From: Zizania palustris
Taxonomy: Eukaryota > Streptophyta > Magnoliopsida > Poales > Poaceae
Reading direction: 5' to 3'
Assembly: GCA_019279435.1 (NCBI GenBank)
Contig: JAAALK010000285.1
Span: forward strand, 66,078,865 to 66,142,864
DNA: 64,000 nt
Part shown: piece by piece, positions 45,450-55,744 of the stretch
How the letters are laid out: every line of letters starts with the position of its first letter
Position numbering within the stretch: position 1 is the first letter of the stretch
Position numbers and translations under genes: made by a program
Notes under the pieces: model-generated
What the model saw: only the letters and a program-made list of their open reading frames with translations
Database searches by the model: none
Told to the model about the DNA's origin: nothing

Positions 45450-46423
45450 TGATGGCGGGCAACGCTCCTGTAGCCGATCCATGACGGCAATACAATGCTG
45501 TTGCGATGAATAGTGCACAGGAAAGAAAATGACCAAAAACAACACAAAAATGAACGGAAAGGATGAACTAAAATTTCTGGATTAGAACACCCAAAAAGTT
45601 CAGCCAAAAGTCATCATAAACCACTAGGCATGGCGTCCTTTATATAGGCAAGCCTATCAAGGTATTTCACAAAATGCCATTAGGGTTTAATTACCAAGAA
45701 ATTACCTAAATGCCCTTGTATATTTTTAGAATTAATAATTCTGAAAAATACACAAAGTTTACACCTAATTTATTACATCATTTAACCTATTCTTTTAGTT
45801 TTTTTTCAGAATTAAAAATTAAGAAAAATACTAAAATATTACACTTAATCTAGACGACTAAACAGAAAAATAAACTCCTATTTCTTGAAATTTAAAAACA
45901 TTTTCTGATACGATAGTTTTTTGCTAAAACCGATAAAGCCTTTCCGATCGCCGACACGTGACACCAATCCACGAATTCAACCGCCAACAAGTCTCTCCCG
46001 CTCTCGATTCCCTCAAGCCGCCTGATCACTTGCACTGGCCTCTCTTTCACTAACTTGGTCAACACTGCCTCGATCATCCATCCTTCATCTTGCTCCATCT
46101 CCACGTGTATTCCTAAGATCATCTCCAACTTCACCCAGCCTCCTTGACCCTCTGGCATCAATCTCCCTGCTTGACCCTTGATCACCAGTCATTGACAGTT
46201 GACTAGCATATCCATCCTACACACATAAGACAAGCCAAAACATGAATCACAATGAGCATCGATCCCATCGGCACACCGATCCCCTTGGCACACAATCTCC
46301 ACTCACATATCGATCCCATCGGTGCAAGCAAACAACCAATCACTCATCACCATGATCGAGCAAACTTGTCAATCACTCATCACCAAGATAAAATCACAGT
46401 GCGATCCCACTTAGTTCCACACT
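45450..46423 (-). repeat. Truncated 5' LTR of element K
   Basis: It aligns with 19790-20789 of the left K LTR at about 91% identity and ends at CTTAGTTCCACA, followed by the duplication CTACG. The part that would contain the element-proximal half of the LTR and the primer site is missing. Confidence 0.88.
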
Positions 46424-47054
46424 ACGAGAAATGGCATGGGATCGCTACGAGAGAAGGGGAGCACGGCGACCCCCAAATCCTTCTGGTGTGAATGTGAGAC
46501 CGAGATCAATCGAGACAAAGAGAATTTTGGCTTACATGAATGCGCAGACCAAGGACTTTCCCTTGCCATCCTTGGACACGGCGATGCAATCGTGTTCATC
46601 TTGGTGTCACCAACGAGGAGGACTCCCCGTCCCTACTCTGTCACCATTGAACATGCGTATGTCTCCTATAGCTATGCCATTTCCCTTCAATGTGTTCACG
46701 GAGAGGGAGGGAAGGGGAGCGGCAGTTGCACAAGGAGAGAGTGAGGGGGAGCGGCGGTTGCGCGTGTGGGACGGGAGGGACAGGAGTCAGTTCTGGCATG
46801 AGCGTGCGATAGCAGTTGTGGCGCTGTGCTCGTGGGGAGGGAGGGAGAAGCGTGGGCGACGACACGGATTGAGCCATGCACGCGTAATGGGCTGGGTCGA
46901 TAGGATGATACAGGCAGATGGAACGGAGTGGATAGAAATGCTGGACCAAGTTGGCTTATAATAGTAGAGATATTCTAGACATCCACGCAATCTTTAATAT
47001 ATATTTGCCTATATTATGTTTTCCATTTACATTTTAAAATATTAAAAATGTAAC
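46424..47054. other. Unassigned, partly GC-rich flanking sequence
   Basis: This lies between K and D and is not similar to any other part of the window. A 176-codon open stretch (46431-46961, plus) overlaps a 102-codon minus one; neither has recognisable motifs, and the repeated GGAGAGAGTGAGGGGGAGCGGC composition can explain both. Before K inserted, this was joined to 18641, upstream of the host-gene remnant, so it may be its old promoter region. Confidence 0.4.
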
Positions 47055-47555
47055 TGTTGGGGGAAAATATTTCATCCTCCAGAAGTCAAGGAAACTTCTA
47101 TATCAATACAAGCAGAAGAAATGAAATCTAAAGCTTTATCTCCAGAGATGCATACGACATCAATACTTCACAGTATTCGAAGCTCTCTACAGCGGAGGCC
47201 TCTATCAAGACTTCAGCGTGACGGAGCCCCCCGAAACCTCTTCACCCAAACGGGTACTGCCAGCAAGGATGGAAGATCTATCTTCTCACTGATTAGACTA
47301 GTCTTTTAATCTTTTAACCCTATGAAGAATATTAAACAATATCGTCTTAGTCGGTTGTAATTAGAGGGTAAAGAAGTCTTTTCCCTATGTATTCGGTATA
47401 TAAATACCCCTCTTCACTCTGTAAAGGGCATCAGATACTCGGATATTCAATACACACATCAAACTATCTCAAGCTATTATCCTTCTCGAAGGCTTGGAAT
47501 AGTCTTCTTAAACAGACACTCCATTTGTTAATCACTCTAGTTCTTTATACCTATT
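47055..47555 (+). repeat. 5' LTR of element D, left part
   Basis: This is 501 bases starting TGTTGGGGG, related to but clearly diverged from the E LTR reversed. A TATA box (TATATAAATA) is at 47397-47406. It ends with CTATT (47551-47555), duplicated at 58910-58914 by the E insertion. Confidence 0.9.
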
Positions 47556-48050
47556 TGTTGGCGTAAAAGATTACGCTAACAGGTTTCTGAAGATTAGAAA
47601 CTAACAAACGAAGTGTTTGCGAAGTGAACTGTTCTAAGCCTCCGAAAGGATAATAACTTAGAACAATTCGAAAGTGTGTATTGAATAACTTGTATTTGGT
47701 CCCTATTACAGGGTGAAACGGGGGGTATTTATAGGCCCAAACATTAAGGAAAAGACCCTTTTACCCCTCTGTTACAACCGACATAGTGGAAACTATTCGG
47801 TACTCTTAATAGGGCTAAAATGGTAAAAGACTAATCTAATGAGAAAGAAGATAAGTCTTCCATCTTAGCTGGCAGAAAAGATATCAGAAGAGTCCATGTT
47901 CGAAGATATACTCCGAACTAAGGTCCATCTTCATACTTCGAGCTTGACTCAAGGCATCTCCGAAGATGCATGTTGGAAACCTTCGAATCCATTATCTTCC
48001 TTTGTGTTGTTACTGCAATAACCCTAAGGATGGAATATTTTCCCCCAACA
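47556..48050 (-). repeat. 3' LTR of element E
   Basis: It is bounded by TGTTGG and CCAACA. Minus-strand TATA-type box TATAAATA (47726-47733 reversed). Next to it at 48051-48066 the minus strand reads GTATTCGAGGGGCTAC, the likely polypurine tract. Confidence 0.93.
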
Positions 48051-48370
48051 GTAGCCCCTCGAATACGCTTCTCCATTAAACCTGTAATGTTAGGAGAGCA
48101 GTATACGAAAGAAAAATAACCATGCGTAGGGGTTATTAGATTTTTAATTTATCTCCGAAATGGATGGAGATATAAAACTTCGAATGACAATTACTTTCAA
48201 ACCATCTTAGAACTAACTCAAGAAGCCCGAAAGCCTTTTTAGACTTAGAAGAAATAGCCGTTGGCTTCTTTCTTCTAACGGAAGTTACGCAGTGCGTTAA
48301 TTTCGGAAAAAAGTAACGGGCAAGAATGCGAAACGGTATGGACAAACGATAAAAAATGTAAAGTCTAGGC
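48051..48370 (+). promoter_or_regulatory. Upstream region of the antisense gene
   Basis: This 320-bp stretch lies between the E LTR and the antisense gene's TATA box and contains no ORF. It has several AACGG/CCGTT and TTCGAA/TTCGGA motifs. It also contains the polypurine tract of the retroelement at its left edge, so two functions overlap on opposite strands. Confidence 0.5.
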
Positions 48371-48378
48371 TATAAATA
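48371..48378 (+). promoter_or_regulatory. TATA box of the antisense gene
   Basis: TATAAATA within GGCTATAAATAGAGGG lies 113 bases before the ATG at 48484. Transcription would then start near 48400 and leave a leader of about 80 bases, the usual plant arrangement. Confidence 0.7.
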
Positions 48379-49417
48379 GAGGGCCTAGAACTTTCCTGAG
48401 TACCTTTCCACCGCTTTCTTGCAAACAAGCCATCCTTTGAGCCCTAGCCTCCATTCTTCTTCCAAAGCAACTCAGTAGTTTCAATGGCGAAAACCAATGG
48501 TTCGGGAGCACCTTCAGCCCTGGCTCGACAGTAGGCTGCTGCTGCAGTAGCGGCTGCATCATTGGCGACAGCAGCTCCAACACCCGCAACGGCAACCATG
48601 GCGGCGGGAGGAGGAAATCCCCAAAATGTTGGCGATCAAGGCCTCTTCCCGGCATCAACAAAATACATGGATCAATCCTTCCAACTGGGGCCTTCAACCT
48701 GCAAAAGAGAATCACTGGCGGCCGCAGTAGAGGGCAGAATTAGTTCGGGAGTTATGATCCGCAAACCCGGAGAGGAAGTTATCTCGTCACCAAGACCCGG
48801 AGAAGTGGTTGTCTTCGAAGCTGGCTTAGGCCTTCCGACAATGGATTTCTTGGCTGAGGTATTGGATCTGTTCCACGTTACTCTCCCCCAACTTTCTCCG
48901 AATGCTGTAGCTCGTTTAGCCATCTTCGAATGGGCTTTGCGAGCCGAAAGTTGTGAGGGGAGGGCAGAAATCTTCGCTGCGTTGCACAGAGCTTCGTGCC
49001 AGCCAAAGACCTTCGTAGGCCCCAGAGGTGAAAAAATGGTAGTAGCCTTCGGAAGTATTAACTTCAGGCTTCAGGATGAGTACGCCCTTCGGTTTCCTGC
49101 TAAGGCCATCAATGCTAGATGGTATACCGACTGGATCATGAAATGGTTTTATGTCGAAGTTGGGGCGAGCAACCGTCTAGCTGGACCTCTGAAAGACATC
49201 AACTTCCGAAAGGAAGCCCTTGTGCATCCAGACCTCGGTCAGCTCGAAGCTCTCCTCAGCTTGCTTCAAAAGATTAGCCATCGGTTGAGCATGCGAGACT
49301 TAGCCGAAGAATTCTTCGGGCTCCAAATTTCTCCTTTGATGGCCAACTAGCCTATCATCTTCGAAGAGGATTCGGAAGGCGGTCTCCAAAAAATTACTTC
49401 GACTTCAAGCCCTGCAG

Positions 49418-49486
49418 GTAACTTCGAAAACAACATACTCCATGTATATTTATTCGAAGAATTAACTAACTTAACTCATTTTTTAG
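49418..49486 (+). other. Intron 1 of the antisense gene
   Basis: GTAACTTCG to CATTTTTTAG, 69 bases, phase 1. ATTAACTAACTTAAC upstream of the acceptor supplies a branch-site-like motif. Confidence 0.8.
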
Positions 49487-50125
49487 CTTCTTCAGCCCCT
49501 ATAACTTCGGAGCAAATCATACGGGCTTCGGAGAAGATTTTAGGCGCTCCAACTCCGACCGAAAAAGAATGGAGAATCAAGTTGGTCGGGAGTTGGGAAA
49601 GATTTAACAGAGTATGGGGAATGCTGGAAATCGTTCCGCCCCCTTTGGTGGATTGGGTGCCTTCGGAGAAAGGACCCAAGAAGAGGAAGGCAGAAACTGG
49701 GACTTTGAGCTCCGCCAAGACTCCGGTCAAGAAGGTGGCTCGAAAGCCAAAGAACCCAGCACCTTCGAGCCCAAGGGCTTCAGCCTCCGATTCCCAGGAG
49801 GACGAAGGCAGGTTACTTGTGAACCTGATTGACGAAGATGCAGCTCAAGGAGCTGCACAAGTTGAAGTACTTGCGAACGCGCCGAAGTCTCAAGAGAATC
49901 TTGAGCAAACAAGGACTTCGGCAGTTCAAGAAGATTTACCTCAGGACGAAGTTCCTGTGGATGAAAGTGGAATCGAAGTCCCTGCAGCTTCGATTCCGGA
50001 TGAAGCAACAATGACTGCACAGGAGAACGCTCTGGTAGTCGAAGACTTGACGCTTGATTCGGACGAAGATCTGGCCTTCGATCCGCCAAGCAGTCCAATG
50101 CTTACCCGCCGCCAGAACGTCGAAG

Positions 50126-50196
50126 GTAACCTTCGAATAATTCTTTTATATTTATCTTGTGTATTTATACGATGTATAATACTTTTGTTTTTACAG
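50126..50196 (+). other. Intron 2 of the antisense gene
   Basis: GTAACCTTCG to TGTTTTTACAG, 71 bases, phase 1, AT-rich. Reading straight through gives a hydrophobic nonsense stretch unlike the flanking protein. Confidence 0.8.
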
Positions 50197-50633
50197 AGTC
50201 CACTTCCATTGAAGAGGTCCGTCCGGAAGATACAATCCCTGGATCTTCGACAACTTCGGAGCCAATCCCAGGAGCCACTCAAATGGGGCCTGGAAAAGGC
50301 AAAGGAAAAATGGACTCCCTCCCTGCTGCGAGCTCTGGATCAACTCCGTCTGAGTTAACAGATGAGAGCCAATCTACCGAGGGGGGCCAGTCTCTGGGGG
50401 CTCCGAAGACTACAGCTCAACACTCCGGGCCTTCGTCAAACGAAGATGACCAACAAGCTTTAAGTATGCTCCCCCTTCTAGCTCCTTTCTTAGAGCGAAG
50501 AACTGGTCTTCGGACTTTGCTCGAGCCTTTGGATCGAGCTAGTCGCGCTATTGGGGAGACAAACTTAGTGGCCATTTTGAGCGAAGCGGAGAGCTCGGAG
50601 CTTAACGCTGCTATGGAACGCGCAGCCTACCAG

Positions 50634-50706
50634 GTACGAAGCATCTGTGAAATAACATCAAATTTTCATACAAATAATTTCTTACCTTGGTTTTTTCTTT
50701 TCGCAG
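50634..50706 (+). other. Intron 3 of the antisense gene
   Basis: CAG|GTACGAAG to TTTTCTTTTCGCAG, 73 bases, phase 0. It ends in a strong polypyrimidine tract. Confidence 0.85.
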
Positions 50707-51534
50707 CAAACAGTCTTGGCCCGAGCTGCGAATATATCAAATGAACGAGAAATCGCTCGCCTTCGAGAGGAAAACGGAACTCTTCAACGGAATCTCACTA
50801 TCTCCGAAGGCCGAGTGGTTCATATGGACAGCATGGTGTCAACGAAGCGCAGGGCCATACAAGGCTTGGAGGCTGCGAACAAGGAGCTCGAAGCAGAAAG
50901 AATTGTGCTTCGAGCAGAAGTTGAAAGAATGCGGGCGGAGCACGCTACTGTGGGGACCGAGCTTGTTAGGCTCCGAGAGGAAGCTAGCCAGCTTTTGAAT
51001 CAAAAGAATTCCTTAACTACAGAGGCTGCTAGACTTTCCGGAGTTCTGGAAGAGCTAACTTCGGCGAAGGACGCGCTGATTGAAGATAAGCTGAAGTCCG
51101 AGAAGGTAGCTGCGGAGGTTATGGATCAACTGCTAGGCGTTCTGGAGTACTTCGGTACTATCGGGATGCTTCCTTCTGATGACAACATTTCCCTTCTGCG
51201 CCGGTTGAAAAGGATTCAAGGAGTGGCAAAGCAGATGAAGACAGCAGGCATTCGCTACGGAGAACTCTCCGTACAAGTGGCTGCTGTTGGCCTACTTCGT
51301 TACTACGAGGATCTGGGCCGATCGATAACTCCGAGCGCAGGAGAGGGCCCAATTACCTTCGACGACAAGCAGCTTCTAACTCCTTCCGAAGGTGTGGCCG
51401 CTGCCTGGCAAGCCTTCCAAACTTCATGGAGAGCCGAAGGTCGCTCTGCGATCAAGGCCTAGATCGATGAAGGACAACGCCAGAAGCAAGCTCGGACCCA
51501 AGCTTCGAGCAGTCAGCCTCCTCCGAACCCGCAG

Positions 51535-51621
51535 GTTTAGATATGTCTTAGGATCTTTGACTATGTAAAGCTTTGTGCTTATGTATATTTATCAATGAAA
51601 ATTTGTTTATCATGTTTTTAG
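51535..51621 (+). other. Intron 4 of the antisense gene
   Basis: CAG|GTTTAGATATG to CATGTTTTTAG, 87 bases, phase 0, with in-frame stops. The donor is weaker than the other three. Exon 5 opens in frame at 51622. Confidence 0.65.
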
Positions 51622-52023
51622 GCTTTGCCTCATACGGAAGATACCGAAGTGTTAGATATTAACGACGAACTTCGCTCATTATGGGCTACCTTCGATCTTT
51701 TAAAAGTTTACAAGCGCCCTCGATTTTTAGTTCCTCGAGATAGCTCCGGTGCAATTACGCCCGAAGTAAGCAAAGATATACTATCTTATATTAAAGAGGA
51801 AGAAAAATAGGTTAACTTGGAAACTTCGTCTTCTAAAGACGTTATATGGTCCGAAGACGAAGATGAAGCTCGAAGTAAAAAGCCTGAAGAACTTGGAAGC
51901 TGGGAAAGGAGCCCCGAACGGCTTCGAACTTGGGCCGAGCTTCAACAAGAACAAAAAGACTTTAGAGCTTCGAAGGGAGGCCAAAGAGTTAAACGTAAAG
52001 TTGTTAGAACTCCCGGCACTTGA

Positions 52024-52960
52024 ACTAGTCGTTCCAACCCTAGCTCTAGAGATCGAAGAGGTCTTCGATTCCTTCTTGGTATAGATACCAATTTTTCATG
52101 ATGTAATCTATCATCATATTCGTTCGAATAATAAATATCGATTTAAAATTGTCTCCCTATTTACTAGCCCCTCTTTGGGTATAAGCAACTTCGAACTGTA
52201 TTCAAAGATGGTTATGCGCAAAGAAAAACTTCGGAGTACAATTTTTTGGGGTTCGGAGCCCCTCTGCAATTTAAAGATCTTTTAAAATCTTATAAAATGT
52301 CTTTGACTATTTGTAGTCTGAAGAATGGCAACTTAGTACCCTTTGTTTTTTGAAAGAAATCACTTGAGATAACTTTCAGGACACTTTAGTGTCTTAGATA
52401 ATTTGTCACTTTGGACTATGTTAACAGACATTCGAAGCTCATGGCTCAAACTCTGTTTTGTTTTGGCCACGTTCGGCTCTTTTTTGTGAACTCTGTCAAA
52501 CCAGTGGTTCGGAGTTCGCAGTGGTCTCTTTGGACTCTTTTTACGGATACCTACAAGCCAATGACTTGGGCTCCGCATATTTTGGTCGCCTTCGACTCTT
52601 TTTACGGATACCTACAAGCCAGTGGCTTGGGCTTCGCATATTTTGGTCACCTTCGACTCTTTTTACGGATGTCTACCAGCCGATGGCTTGGACTCCGTAT
52701 GATGTGGTTTTGGGCTCTTTTACGGATGCCTACAAGCCGGTGGCTTGCACTCCGGATTATGTCAGCCCCCACGTCGGAAACTTCGAACCAATGATTCGAA
52801 GTCCGAAAATATGATTCAGCTTTATGACACTTCCCTCTCGGTCAACCCCGCGGTTCTAGTGCGTCCACTCGGAAGCTGGAGGTTTATGAGGGGAAGGCAC
52901 TATCTGAACCATATGCTTTATTAATTCAGAAGATGATTACAAGTGGTTTACAAGGAGCCC
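52024..52960 (+). other. Element E noncoding region with a 61-bp tandem repeat
   Basis: Units beginning TTTTTACGGAT start at 52538, 52599, 52660 and about 52718 (periods 61, 61 and 58), with a decayed unit before them from about 52480. Each contains CTACAAGCC..TGGCTTGG..TCCG. Overlapping open stretches at 52411-52814 reflect the repeat and are not called genes. The region separates the antisense gene's 3' end from the 3' end of pol. Confidence 0.8.
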
Positions 52961-54157
52961 TTATGCGAAGTATCGCTTTAGGTGCTCCGCATGCCAAGTA
53001 TGTGCTAATTCTTCACCTTCTAAATTAGCTAATTTAAAAGAGCCAGGGCGTCCTGAATGAACAATTAAGTATGGACCTTCCCATTTATTTCCTAATTTCC
53101 CTGGCGCTATAATGCTTCGCAGAACAAGATGACCCGGTCTAAGCTCATTGATCTTAACCTTCAGGTCAAACCAAGCCTTCGTCTGCTGGTGATACTTTTA
53201 TAAATTGGCCACAGCTCGAAGTCTTGTTTCTTCTGATAAATCTAGCGAAGCTTGTCTTTCTTCTTCAATCTCCGGTTCGGTGCTGCGAAGTGATCCTCCT
53301 TTGAGCTCCATTGGAGTCATAGCTTCATATCCGAATAGTAATCTGAATGGAGTAAAACCTGTGGACCTTGTTTGCATAGTCCGAATGGACCACAAAATCT
53401 TCGGAAGTTCTTCGGTCCACAGTCCTTTTGCTAATCCTACTATCCTTCGATTTAGCCCTGACAAAATATTTCCATTGGCTCTTTCTATAGCTCCATTAGA
53501 CTGAGGATGCCTCACTGCAGCAAAACATAACTGGATGCCTAGATCTTCGCAAAACTTCGTGAAAGGTTCTGCATCGAACTGTGTTCCATTATCAACTGTG
53601 AGTTGTCTAGGCACTCCGAACCGGCAAATGATATTTTTCCAAAAGAATTTATGTACATTGTTCGAAGTGATAGCTGTTAAGGGCTCTGCTTCTACCCACT
53701 TAGAAAAATATTCAATAGCTACCACTGCGAACTTTAGATTTCCCTTAGCTACTGGAAAGGGACCAATTAAATCCATACCCCATATGGCCATAGGCCATAC
53801 CGGAGCAATAACTTGAAGAGTTGTTGGTGGGCGATGGCTGTGTCGACCCATCCACTGACATCCTTGACAAGTGCGGACCAAGCTCTCCACATCAGCTGTT
53901 ATTGTAGGCCAATAAAGCCCCCGGCGAAGTGTTTTTCCTGCCAAACCTCGAGGGGCTAAATGGCTACCGCAAAGTCCTTCATGGATTTCTCGAAGAATTT
54001 CTTGACCTTCGGCTTGAGATATACATCGGAGTAGAGGGGAACATACTCCGGCCTTGTATAAAATACCATTGATTATTTGATAATTTCTAGCCCTGAGTTT
54101 CAATCTTGAAAGTTGTGGCTCTTCAGGCAAATTTGTCCTTCCTTGTAAAAGTTCCAT
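52961..54157 (-). pseudogene. Integrase of element E
   Basis: The minus-strand frame from 54157 contains the zinc-binding HEGLCGSHLAPRGLAG...CQGCQWMG, and the catalytic core with Asp in WGMDLIGPFPVAKG, Asp in TVDNGTQFDAEPF and Glu in SNGAIERANGNI. It continues to ATRSTGFTPFRLLFGYEAM-type sequence. A TAA near 53180 interrupts it; the C-terminal part (LRPGHLVLRSIIAPGKLGNK, EELAHTWHAEHLKRYFA) runs on in frame to a stop at 52961. Apart from that single codon the domain is complete. It is offset in frame from RNase H near 54155. Confidence 0.9.
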
Positions 54158-55161
54158 GATTGAATTTTTCCAATCTGCACTTGGAATGAAATAATCTCTG
54201 CAGAGGGAATTTGTAGCACCGAAGGTGTACTGAGCTCCTCGTAGAAAGCTTCTTCTGGTATATCCACAGCTCCGGCTGTAGCTTTTGCTAAGATGTCCGC
54301 TTGCACATTTTCTGCTCTTGGTATACTCCGAATGGAAATACCCTTGAAGTGTGCTTCGATCTTACGGATTTCTTCTAAGTACTTTGCAAGCTGTGGATGT
54401 CGAACTTGAAAACTTTTATCTACGTGCCCTCCTACTCTTTGAGAATCTGTCTTTATGACAACTCTTGTAGGCCCTATAGCACGTGCTTTTCGGAGTCCCA
54501 GTAAAATCCCTTCATACTCCGCTATATTATTGGTAGACTTAAAGTTGAGTCTTGCGGAGTACATTGCTCTTTGCCCTGAAGGCGAAATCAACACTGCTCC
54601 AACGCCTGCTCCGGATGCTTGGAAAGCCCCATCAGAAAAAATAGTCCAAACTCCGTCACTTGACTTCTCCGGAACCAAAGTTGCAGGTGGAGTCCATTCT
54701 GCTACAAAATCTGCTAAGACTTGCGATTTGATTGCTGTCCTTGCCAGAAAAGATATGCCGAAGGGTGCTTGTTCGACTGCCCACTTTCCAATTCTTCCAG
54801 TGGAGTCTTTACTTCGGAGCATATCTCCCAAAGGATACGAAGTTGGTACAATTACATTGTGAGCCAAAAAATAATGTCTTAATTTCCTCGAAGCCATTAC
54901 CAGAGCATAAACGAACTTTTCGAGTTCGGAATACCTTGTCTTCACTCCTGATAATGCTTCAGACACAAAATAAACAGGATTTTGCACCAACTTCCCATTG
55001 AAATCCATTTCTCTGACAAGGACTGCACTGACAGCAGAACCTGTAGCTGCAAGGTAAAGGAGTAGGGTTTCGTCCGCAGTAGGCACCGTGAGTGTAGCGA
55101 GATTACTGAGATACTCTTTAATATCTTCCGAAGCTTTTCTGACACTCCGGTGTCCATGCAA
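54100..55161 (-). pseudogene. RT connection and RNase H of element E
   Basis: The frame begins in the RT thumb/connection part (IKEYLSNLATLTVPTADETL, GKLVQNPVYFVSEALSGVKT) and goes on to RNase H: WTIFSDGAFQASGAGVGAVL (Asp), NNIAEYEGILLGLRKARA (Glu), VVIKTDSQRVGGHV (Asp), VQADILAKATAG (Asp). All four acidic positions are present. Frame changes separate it from RT (near 55140) and from integrase (near 54155). Confidence 0.88.
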
Positions 55162-55744
55162 AATCTTCGGACCCTTTCAATGCTTTAAATATAGGCAAGC
55201 TTCTCTCCGCAGACCTTGCTAAAAACCTGCTAAGCGCTGCCAGACGTCCAGTCAGCTTTTGCACTTGCTTTAAATTTTCCGGAGGAGCCATCTTTTGTAG
55301 CGCAGTTATTTGAGTAGGGCTAGCTTCAATCCCCCTGCTTGAAACTAAATACCCTAACAACTTCCCAGCCTTAGCCCCGAAGATACATTTTTCGGGGTTA
55401 AGACGGATCCCACATGCCCGAAGGCTATTAAATGTTTCTGCTAAGTCTAGGATATGTTGGTGCTTTAAAGCACTCTTTATTACAATATCATCCATATAGG
55501 CCTCCACATTGCGACCTAATTGATGACCTAGAGCCTTAGCAACTAACCTCGAAAAAGTAGCCCCGGCATTTCTTAAGCCAAAAGGCATTCTTACATAACA
55601 AAAGACTCCCGAGGGAGTTACGAAGCTTGTCTTGATCTCATCTTCGCGCTTCAACCATATTTGATGATAACCAGAATACGCGTCAAGGAAGCTTAATAAC
55701 TCTGAACCTGCGGTGGAGTCGACCAATTGATCAATTCGGGGCAT
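55118..55744 (-). pseudogene. Reverse transcriptase core of element E
   Basis: Minus-strand frame with FLDAYSGYHQIWLKREDE, VRMPFGLRNAGATFSRL, catalytic YMDDIVIKSALKH, LLGYLVSSRGIEASPTQ and RFLARSAERSLPIFKAL. It is nearly complete for RT palm and fingers. A one-base break near 55745 separates it from its own N-terminal part (ANPFFIKKKSSGKWRMCIDF, in the previous ORF). Confidence 0.92.

Larger units (their letters stand above)
18642..46423 (-). mobile_element. Element K: outer Sirevirus shell carrying all insertions between its LTRs
   Basis: The left LTR begins TGTAGGATCGG at 18642 and the right LTR remnant ends CCACTTAGTTCCACA at 46423. The same 5-bp sequence CTACG lies outside both ends (18637-18641 and 46424-46428), showing one original insertion. 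The element is on the minus strand. Gag, pol and part of the 5' LTR are gone, replaced by nested A2, B and J and a deletion at about 45450. Aligned LTR parts differ by about 9%, the oldest dated insertion in the window. Confidence 0.85.
48484..52023 (+). pseudogene. Antisense accessory gene of element E, five exons
   Basis: Exons 48484-49417, 49487-50125, 50197-50633, 50707-51534 and 51622-52023 are separated by GT-AG introns of 69, 71, 73 and 87 bases. All four junctions keep the reading frame (phases 1, 1, 0, 0). Introns are AT-rich; the first has a CTAAC branch-like site. Exon 1 has a region (PGEVVVFEAGLGLPTMDFL, LSPNAVARLAIFEWALRAE) resembling Pfam Transposase_28, the 'putative gypsy type transposon' family. 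Exon 2 has a basic KKRKAETG stretch and acidic tail; exon 4 is a long coiled coil (about 150 residues). Four in-frame stops, all TAG (48532, 49348, 51460, 51808), interrupt about 1080 codons, so this copy is probably inactive. Its function is unknown. Confidence 0.85.

Noticed and set aside
46422..46435. CACTACGAGAAA as a CACTA transposon end
   Set aside because: The string is made by the K LTR end (CA) plus the target duplication CTACG; no matching opposite end was found.
46431..46961. 176-codon plus-strand ORF as a host gene
   Set aside because: No recognisable motif, low-complexity GGAG-rich composition, overlapping open frames on the other strand, and no splice or promoter context.
52411..52814. 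Repetitive proteins of 118-127 residues
   Set aside because: Two frames through the 61-bp tandem repeat are open because of the repeat itself.
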